64,000 bases of DNA from Massilia sp. WG5 (GTDB lineage Bacteria; Pseudomonadota; Gammaproteobacteria; Burkholderiales; Burkholderiaceae_D), in contig NZ_CP012640.2 in assembly GCF_001412595.2 (NCBI RefSeq), forward strand, positions 930,001-994,000, read 5' to 3'. Made by a program: the position numbers and the translations under genes. This document shows, in pieces, positions 57,034 through 64,000 of the stretch. The notes under the pieces were generated by a model that searched no databases, was not told the DNA's origin, and worked only from the letters and a program-made list of their open reading frames with translations. Within the stretch, counting starts at the first letter, position 1. Each line of letters begins with the position of its first letter.

Positions 57034-57780
57034 TTATGCTTGCTCGGAAACTTCGACGAAGTCGTCGCCAGCCTTGGCCGCCTCGACGACCTCGTTGGTG
57101 GCGTTGGCGCGGCCTTCCAGGATCGCATCGGCGACGCCGCGTGCGTACAGGGTGATGGCCTTCGAGGAGTCGTCGTTACCCGGGATCACGTGGGTGACGC
57201 CTTCCGGCGAGTGGTTGGTGTCGACCACGCCGATGACCGGGATGCCCAGCTTGCCGGCTTCGGTGATGGCGCCCTTGTGGTAGCCGACGTCGACGACGAA
57301 GATCGCGTCCGGCACGCCGCCCAGGTCCTTGATGCCGCCGATCGACTTCTGCAGCTTTTCCATTTCGCGCGAGAACATCAGGGCTTCTTTCTTCGACATC
57401 TTCTCGACGTCGCCCGCTTCGATCATGGCTTCCATGTCCTTCAGGCGCTTGATCGAGGTCTTGATGGTCTTGAAGTTGGTCAGCATGCCGCCCAGCCAGC
57501 GCTGGTCGACGTACGGCACACCAGCGCGCTGGGCTTCAGCGGCGATGATGTCGCGGGCCTGGCGCTTGGTGCCGACCAGCAGGATGGTGCCGCGGTTGGC
57601 AGCGATCTGCTTGATGGTTTTCATCGCATCCTGGTACATCGCCATGGTTTTTTCCAGGTTGATGATGTGGATCTTGTTGCGATGACCGAAGATGAACGGT
57701 GCCATTTTCGGGTTCCAGAAACGGGTCTGGTGGCCGAAGTGAACACCGGCTTCCAGCATTTCGCGCATAGTAACGGACAT
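57034..57780 (-). CDS. rpsB: 30S ribosomal protein S2
   Basis: 248 residues. [38 protein letters not shown] and [26 protein letters not shown] (named by its ends) are invariant family segments. ATG 57780 follows CTGGAGAATCAA. It heads the translation-envelope block. The 239-base gap to the divergent map gene should hold its promoter and the usual regulated leader. Confidence 0.98.
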   Translation of the reverse strand: MSVTMREMLEAGVHFGHQTRFWNPKMAPFIFGHRNKIHIINLEKTMAMYQDAMKTIKQIAANRGTILLVGTKRQARDIIAAEAQRAGVPYVDQRWLGGMLTNFKTIKTSIKRLKDMEAMIEAGDVEKMSKKEALMFSREMEKLQKSIGGIKDLGGVPDAIFVVDVGYHKGAITEAGKLGIPVIGVVDTNHSPEGVTHVIPGNDDSSKAITLYARGVADAILEGRANATNEVVEAAKAGDDFVEVSEQA

Positions 57781-58019
57781 TTGATTCTCCAGGGTTATGT
57801 CTTGAATAACGGCCAGTACACCTGTGACAGGCACCCTTGCAGGCCGCATTCGCGATTCAATAAAAAGAGGTTTTTGACAACCTTTGCTCGATACGAACAC
57901 GAGCAACCCGAGATTCTAGCGGGATTCGCCCCCGATTTCAAGTTCATACGTGCCGCGCGATCACATATAATGAATAGATATCCAATCGCAGAATCCAGAA
58001 TCCGCATCACAGGAATATC

Positions 58020-58844
58020 ATGTCCATCACCATCAAGACCCAAGAAGAGATCGAAGGCATGCGCATCGCCGGCCGCCTCGGCGCCGAAGTGCTCGACTAC
58101 ATCACGCCTTTCGTCAAGCCGGGCGTCACCACCGGCGAGCTCGATCGCCTCTGCCACGAATACATGGTCCAGGTACAGGGCACCGTGCCGGCGCCGCTGA
58201 ACTACGCGCCGCCGGGCTACCCGCCGTTCCCGAAGGCGGTCTGCACCTCGGTCAACGACGTGATCTGCCACGGCATCCCGGGCGACAAGGTGCTGAAGGC
58301 CGGCGACGCCGTGAATATCGACGTCACCGTCATCACCAAGGACGGCTACCACGGCGACAACAGCCGCATGTTCCTGCTCGGCGAACCCTCGATCCAGGCG
58401 CGCCGCCTGTCGGAAGTCACCTATGAATGCATGTGGCTGGGCATCAGCAAGGTCAAGCCGGGCGCGCACCTGGGCGACATCGGCCACGTGATCCAGCAGC
58501 ACGCCGAGAAGAACGGCTTTTCGGTGGTGCGCGAATTCTGCGGCCACGGCATCGGCAAGGTGTTCCACGAAGAGCCCCAGGTGCTGCACTACGGCCGTCC
58601 GGGCACCGGCGAGGAACTGGTGGCGGGCATGATCTTCACGATCGAACCGATGATCAACGCCGGCAAGCGCGACATCCGCGAGATGCCGGACGGCTGGACC
58701 ATCAAGACCAAGGACCGCAGCCTGTCGGCCCAGTGGGAGCACATGATCCTGGTGACGGAAACCGGCTACGAAGTGCTGACCACCTCGGCCGGCACGCCGC
58801 CGCCGCCGGCGATCGTGCTGAACACGGACGCCATCCCCGCCTGA
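58020..58844 (+). CDS. map: Methionine aminopeptidase type I
   Basis: 274 residues of the pita-bread fold. Metal ligands are seen in order: VNIDVTVI and GYHGDNSRMF (Asp, Asp), GHGIGKVFHEEP (His), IFTIEPMI (Glu) and QWEHMILVT (Glu). CHGIPGDKVL is the conserved substrate-side loop. It removes the initiator Met. It is divergent from rpsB and precedes glnD by 11 bases. Confidence 0.97.
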   Translation: MSITIKTQEEIEGMRIAGRLGAEVLDYITPFVKPGVTTGELDRLCHEYMVQVQGTVPAPLNYAPPGYPPFPKAVCTSVNDVICHGIPGDKVLKAGDAVNIDVTVITKDGYHGDNSRMFLLGEPSIQARRLSEVTYECMWLGISKVKPGAHLGDIGHVIQQHAEKNGFSVVREFCGHGIGKVFHEEPQVLHYGRPGTGEELVAGMIFTIEPMINAGKRDIREMPDGWTIKTKDRSLSAQWEHMILVTETGYEVLTTSAGTPPPPAIVLNTDAIPA

Positions 58845-58855
58845 TCCGCACGCCC

Positions 58856-61447
58856 ATGTCCCGCGCCGCCATCGACCAGCCCCACGTCCAGCACCAGGTG
58901 CAGCTGCGCCAGCGCCTGAAGGACGAGCGCCAGCACATCATCGACGACTTCCGTGCGAACGGCAAACCCGAGAAACTGCTGCGCGGCCTGCGCCACAGCG
59001 TCGACGGGGTGCTGGCCGACGCCTGGCAGGCCGCCGGCCTGCCGGCCGGGACGGCGCTGGTCGGGGTCGGCGGCTACGGCCGCGGCGAGCTTTTCCCCTA
59101 CTCCGACGTCGACCTCCTGATCCTGCTGGGCGATCCGCCCGATGCGCTGACCCAGGCCAAACTGGAGCAGTTCGTCCAGCTGCTGTGGGACCTCGGCCTG
59201 GAAATCGGGCACAGCATCCGCACCGTCGACGAGTGCATGAGCGAGTCGGCGGCCGACATCACCGTGCAGACCAGCCTGCTGGAAGCGCGCCTGGTGAGCG
59301 GCAGCCAGCCGCTGTTCGCCGAACTGCAGCGGCGCTACGCCGAGGCGATGGATGCCCAGGCCTTCTTCCACGCCAAGACCGCCGAGATGCGGCTGCGCCA
59401 CGCCAAGTACGAATTCACGCCCTACAGCCTGGAGCCGAACGTCAAGGAAAGCCCGGGCGCGCTGCGCGACCTGCAGGTGATCCTGTGGGTGGCCAAGGCC
59501 GCGGGACTCGGCAACTCCTGGACCCAGCTGGCGATCCGCGGCCTGATCACGCGCCAGGAAGCGCGCCAGCTGATGGAGAAGGAATACGCCTTCAAGGACA
59601 TCCGCATCCGCCTGCACCTGCAGACCCGGCGCCGCGAAGACCGCCTGGTGTTCGACGTCCAGACCGCGATCGCCGAGACCTTCGGCCTCAGCTCGACCGG
59701 CCAGGGACTGGAAGCGCGCCGCGCCAGCGAATACCTGATGCAGCGCTACTACTGGGCCGCGAAGGTCGTGACCCAGATGAACACCATCCTGCTGCAGAAC
59801 ATCGAGGCCCAGCTGTTCCCGCAGGATTCCCGGCCGATGCCGATCAACCCGCGCTTCAACGAAGTCGGCGGCTTCATCGACATCGCGCTGGATGACACCT
59901 TCCAGGCCGAGCCGTCGACGGTGCTGGAGATCTTCGTGCTGATGACCGAGCGGCCCGACATCAAGGGCATGACGGCGCGCACCATCCGCGCGCTGTGGCA
60001 TGCGCGCACCTTGATCGACGAATCCTTCCGCGCCAACCCGGTCCACCGCGCGCTGTTCCTGCGCATCCTGCAGGCGCCCCGCGGCATCGTGCACGCGCTG
60101 CGCCGCATGAACGACATGGGCATCCTCGGCCGCTACCTGCCGAACTTCCGCCGCATCATCGGCCAGATGCAGCACGACCTGTTCCACGTCTACACCGTCG
60201 ACCAGCACATCATGATGGTGGTGCGGAACATGCGCCGCTTCACGATGACGGAGCACGCCCACGAATACCCGTTCTGCAGCCAGCTGATGGCCAACTTCCG
60301 CGACCGCTGGCTGCTGTACGTCGCCGCGCTGTTCCACGACATCGCGAAGGGCCGCGGCGGCGACCATTCCGAACTCGGCAAGCAGGACGTGCTGGAGTTC
60401 TGCCGCGACCACGGCGTCTCGCAGGGCGATACCGAGCTGGTGGTGTTCCTGGTCGAGCAGCACCTGACCATGTCCCAGGTCGCGCAGAAGCAGGACCTGT
60501 CGGATCCGGACGTGGTCAAGGCTTTCGCCGGCCTGGTGCGCGACGAGCGCCACCTGACCGCGCTGTACCTGCTGACCGTCGCGGACATCCGCGGCACCAG
60601 CCCGAAAGTGTGGAACGCCTGGAAGGCCAAGCTGCTGGAAGACCTGTACAAGATGACGCTGCGGGTGCTGGGCGGCGAGCCGCACTCGGCCGACCGCGAG
60701 CTGCGCGCGCGCCAGCAGGAGGCGCTGGCCACGCTGCGCCTGTTCGGGCTCGGCCCGCAGGCCCACGAAGCGCTGTGGAAGCAGCTCGACATGGCCTACT
60801 TCCTGCGCCACGACGCCTCCGACATCGCCTGGCAGACCCGCTCCCTGCACGACAAGCTGGGACGCGACACGCCGGTCGTGAAATCGCGCCTGGCGCCGAT
60901 CGGCGAAGGCCTGCAGGTGACGGTGTACGTGAAAGACCAGCCCGACCTGTTCGCGCGCATCTGCAGCTATTTCGACCGCAAGAATTTTTCGATCCTGGAC
61001 GCCAAGATCCACACGACCCGGGACGGCTACGCGCTCGACACCTTCCTGATCACGGACGAGCACTTCGCCAACAGCTACCGCGACATCATCAGCCTGATCG
61101 AGCACGAGCTGTGCCAGGTGCTGACGCACCAGGAAGCGCTCAGCCCTCCCCTGCGCGCGCGCCTGTCGCGCATGTCGCGCAGCTTCCCGATCGTGCCGAC
61201 CGTCGAGCTGCGCCCGGACGAACGCGGCCAGTTCTGGCTGCTGTCGATCGCCGCCAACGACCGCAATGGCCTGCTGTACGCGATCGCCAGCGTCCTGGCG
61301 CGCTACCGCATCAACCTGCACACCGCCAAGATCATGACCCTGGGCGAGCGCGTCGAGGACGTGTTCCTGATCGATGGGCAGGCGCTCAACAACCAGCGGG
61401 TGCAGGTGCAGCTCGAGACCGAGCTGCTCGACGCGCTGAAAATTTAA
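58856..61447 (+). CDS. glnD: [Protein-PII] uridylyltransferase/uridylyl-removing enzyme
   Basis: 863 residues. The nucleotidyltransferase motif is GVGGYGRGELFPYSDVDLL (about residue 72). Next come the GlnD linker, an HD domain for uridylyl removal (HIMMVVRNMRRF, ALFHDIAKGRGGDHSELG) and two C-terminal ACT domains (QVTVYVKDQPDLFARICSYF and LLSIAANDRNGLLYAIASVL). It senses glutamine and modifies PII (GlnB/GlnK). It is co-oriented with map, as in many betaproteobacteria. Confidence 0.97.
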   Translation: MSRAAIDQPHVQHQVQLRQRLKDERQHIIDDFRANGKPEKLLRGLRHSVDGVLADAWQAAGLPAGTALVGVGGYGRGELFPYSDVDLLILLGDPPDALTQAKLEQFVQLLWDLGLEIGHSIRTVDECMSESAADITVQTSLLEARLVSGSQPLFAELQRRYAEAMDAQAFFHAKTAEMRLRHAKYEFTPYSLEPNVKESPGALRDLQVILWVAKAAGLGNSWTQLAIRGLITRQEARQLMEKEYAFKDIRIRLHLQTRRREDRLVFDVQTAIAETFGLSSTGQGLEARRASEYLMQRYYWAAKVVTQMNTILLQNIEAQLFPQDSRPMPINPRFNEVGGFIDIALDDTFQAEPSTVLEIFVLMTERPDIKGMTARTIRALWHARTLIDESFRANPVHRALFLRILQAPRGIVHALRRMNDMGILGRYLPNFRRIIGQMQHDLFHVYTVDQHIMMVVRNMRRFTMTEHAHEYPFCSQLMANFRDRWLLYVAALFHDIAKGRGGDHSELGKQDVLEFCRDHGVSQGDTELVVFLVEQHLTMSQVAQKQDLSDPDVVKAFAGLVRDERHLTALYLLTVADIRGTSPKVWNAWKAKLLEDLYKMTLRVLGGEPHSADRELRARQQEALATLRLFGLGPQAHEALWKQLDMAYFLRHDASDIAWQTRSLHDKLGRDTPVVKSRLAPIGEGLQVTVYVKDQPDLFARICSYFDRKNFSILDAKIHTTRDGYALDTFLITDEHFANSYRDIISLIEHELCQVLTHQEALSPPLRARLSRMSRSFPIVPTVELRPDERGQFWLLSIAANDRNGLLYAIASVLARYRINLHTAKIMTLGERVEDVFLIDGQALNNQRVQVQLETELLDALKI

Positions 61448-61451
61448 CCAA

Positions 61452-61534
61452 CGTCGTCCCCGCGAAGGCGGGACCCAAGTTTGTCGGCGTTCACATGGCG
61501 CGCGCAGAACCTGGGTCCCGCCTGCGCGGGGACG
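61452..61534. repeat. Palindromic repeat with CGTCCCCGC-type arms (REP-like)
   Basis: The left arm CGTCGTCCCCGCGAAGGCGG and following GACCCA pair with TGGGTCCCGCC plus TGCGCGGGGACG on the right, with a 35-base loop. This is the well-known bacterial pattern of dispersed GTCCCCGCGNAGGCGGGACCCA repeats. It fills the gap between glnD and the pseudouridine synthase and could also end glnD transcripts. Confidence 0.8.
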
Positions 61535-61555
61535 TCGGCTTTTACGCTTTGAATC

Positions 61556-62302
61556 ATGACCGAACCCGTACGCCTTTCCAAACGCATGTCCGAAATGGGC
61601 CTGTCCTCCCGCCGCGAAGCCGATGACTGGATTGCGAAAGGCTGGGTCCGGGTCGACGGCAAGGTCGTCAGCGAACTGGGCAGCAAAGTGCTCCCGCACC
61701 AGAAGATCACGGTGGAGCGCCAGGCCGCGGCCGAACAGTCGAAACGCGTGACGGTGCTGATCAACAAGCCGGTCGGCTACGTCAGCGGCCAGGCCGAGGA
61801 TGGCTACAAGCCGGCCGTGGTCTTGGTCAAACCGGAGAACCGCTGGAAGGACGATCCCTCGCCCGAGCAGTTCCATCCCACCCAGCTGCGCTCCCTGGTG
61901 CCGGCCGGGCGCCTCGACATCGATTCGGTCGGCCTGCTGGTGCTGACCCAGGACGGCCGCATTGCGCGCCAGCTGATCGGCGAGGACACGGCGATCGAAA
62001 AGGAATACCTGGTGCGCGTGCAGTACACGAAGCCGGGCAAGCTGCCGGACGCCGAGCTGAAGAAGCTGAACCACGGCCTGTGGATGGACGGCAAGCCGCT
62101 GCTGCCGGCCAAGGTGCGCTGGCAGAACGAAGACCAGCTCAGCTTCACGCTGAAGGAAGGCCGCAAACGGCAGATCCGGCGCATGTGCGACATGGTCGGG
62201 CTGAAGGTGATCGGCCTGAAGCGGGTGCGGATCGGCCGCGTCAAGCTGGGCGACCTGCCGCCGGGGCAGTGGCGCTACCTCGGGGCGGACGAAGGTTTTT
62301 GA
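61556..62302 (+). CDS. RsuA/RluF-family pseudouridine synthase
   Basis: 248 residues. An N-terminal S4 RNA-binding domain ([21 protein letters not shown]) precedes the catalytic domain with [19 protein letters not shown] (nucleophile Asp of GRLD) and the RQIRRMC segment [28 protein letters not shown] and the longer insertion point to the RluF branch (23S rRNA pseudouridine 2604), but RluB/RluE cannot be excluded. The ATG lies 21 bases after the palindromic repeat and has only a weak ribosome binding site. Confidence 0.9.
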   Translation: MTEPVRLSKRMSEMGLSSRREADDWIAKGWVRVDGKVVSELGSKVLPHQKITVERQAAAEQSKRVTVLINKPVGYVSGQAEDGYKPAVVLVKPENRWKDDPSPEQFHPTQLRSLVPAGRLDIDSVGLLVLTQDGRIARQLIGEDTAIEKEYLVRVQYTKPGKLPDAELKKLNHGLWMDGKPLLPAKVRWQNEDQLSFTLKEGRKRQIRRMCDMVGLKVIGLKRVRIGRVKLGDLPPGQWRYLGADEGF

Positions 62303-62329
62303 CCTAGGGCGGCCCCCGCCCACCCCAGG

Positions 62330-62653
62330 TCAATGCGGCCGTGCCTGCATCCGCGTCCACGGATCCAGCACCCGCAACTCGTCCAGCACCGTGCGCGGCC
62401 CTTCGATGCTGCCGCCGCTGTCCTGGTCCCATTCGAGCTTGAGCTTGGAGCGGCCCTTGCGCAGGTCGACGCGGGCGTATTCGATCCAGGCGTCTTCGCC
62501 GCTGTATTCGTAGGTCGTGATCCAGCCTGCGCCCAACAGCGCCTCGACCGTCTGGCGCAGCGCGAAGGGGGGCAGCCCCTCGATCGTACCGGGCTCCAGC
62601 TTGGGATCGCCCAACACGGACAAATACCTGACAAATTGTGAAATCCACGTCAT
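62330..62653 (-). CDS. Small conserved-looking protein of unknown function
   Basis: 107 residues: MTWISQFVRYLSVLGDPKLE at the start, then a helix FALRQTVEALLGAGW and beta-strand-like YEYSGEDAWIEYARVDLRKGRSKLKLEWDQD (named by its ends). There is no signal peptide or membrane helix. Codon use fits the genome, and the ATG follows GGGAGGCAGCG, so it is very probably a gene. I recognise no domain. It is convergent with the pseudouridine synthase (27-base gap). Confidence 0.75.
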   Translation of the reverse strand: MTWISQFVRYLSVLGDPKLEPGTIEGLPPFALRQTVEALLGAGWITTYEYSGEDAWIEYARVDLRKGRSKLKLEWDQDSGGSIEGPRTVLDELRVLDPWTRMQARPH

Positions 62654-62793
62654 CGCTGCCTCCCAACACGGGTTGACGTGATTTCAGTCTATCAGCGGGA
62701 TTCCGGCTTTGACGTTAGCTAACGCACCATGCATAAAAAATGCAGGGCGAATGAAAACTCCTGGAAATTCTTTCCATCTGCAATTAATTTGCA

Positions 62794-64000
<1,207 letters not shown>

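Noticed and set aside
58766..62323. An 1185-codon minus-strand open frame opposite glnD and the pseudouridine synthase
   Set aside because: Low-complexity Gln/His/Arg/Ala shadow of two well-identified genes.

Overview
The window is a GC-rich (mid to high 60s percent by eye) chromosomal segment of a betaproteobacterium, most like Massilia/Telluria or another Oxalobacteraceae. The evidence is the lpxD-fabZ-lpxA-lpxB-rnhB order behind rpsB-tsf-pyrH-frr-uppS-cdsA-dxr-rseP-bamA-ompH, the divergent ppsA/ppsR pair, a PEP-CTERM protein, an isocitrate lyase of the KQCGH type and two families of palindromic intergenic repeats. The genus is an inference; no rRNA or tRNA gene is present to settle it.

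Region 1 (1-10.4 kb, all minus strand) is a catabolic cluster and the most interesting part. An AraC-type regulator and a DASS-family anion transporter are followed by a tightly overlapping five-gene operon: zinc alcohol dehydrogenase, FAD subunit, [2Fe-2S]-plus-molybdenum N-half subunit, molybdenum C-half subunit, and a ThDP enzyme of the IolD/acetolactate-synthase type. After a terminator comes an aldehyde dehydrogenase that runs off the window. The molybdenum subunit of this xanthine-dehydrogenase-type hydroxylase is split into two polypeptides at an ATGA overlap with its own strong ribosome binding site. The operon and the aldehyde dehydrogenase share a conserved upstream element of about 75 bp. 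I infer one regulon for oxidation and C-C cleavage of an unidentified (perhaps alicyclic, 1,2-diol/dione) substrate.

Region 2 (10.4-17.3 kb) is accessory and partly decayed. It holds a PHB-depolymerase-type esterase, a truncated and probably dead 3-hydroxyacyl-CoA dehydrogenase N-domain next to a lower-GC isocitrate lyase, a frameshifted modC remnant, a Met-rich lipoprotein preceded by a (TGCG)7 microsatellite, a HAF-repeat PEP-CTERM protein and an IS3-type transposase remnant.

Region 3 (17.3-35.7 kb) carries guaB-guaA, a DUF4124 protein, ratA-rnfH, smpB and a large CheB-CheR-PAS-kinase-receiver hybrid. It continues with an amidohydrolase, a Bcr/CflA-type exporter, a signal peptidase I, a Fur-box-controlled iron uptake pair (PepSY protein and TonB receptor) and a qmcA/nfeD membrane pair with a short-chain dehydrogenase.

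Region 4 (35.8-64 kb) carries c-di-GMP proteins (GGDEF, EAL), a YnfA protein, ppsA/ppsR and the long envelope/translation block from a SpoU-type methyltransferase to rpsB. Divergent from it are map, glnD and an RsuA-family pseudouridine synthase. The window ends with a small unknown protein and a hybrid histidine kinase cut by the right edge.
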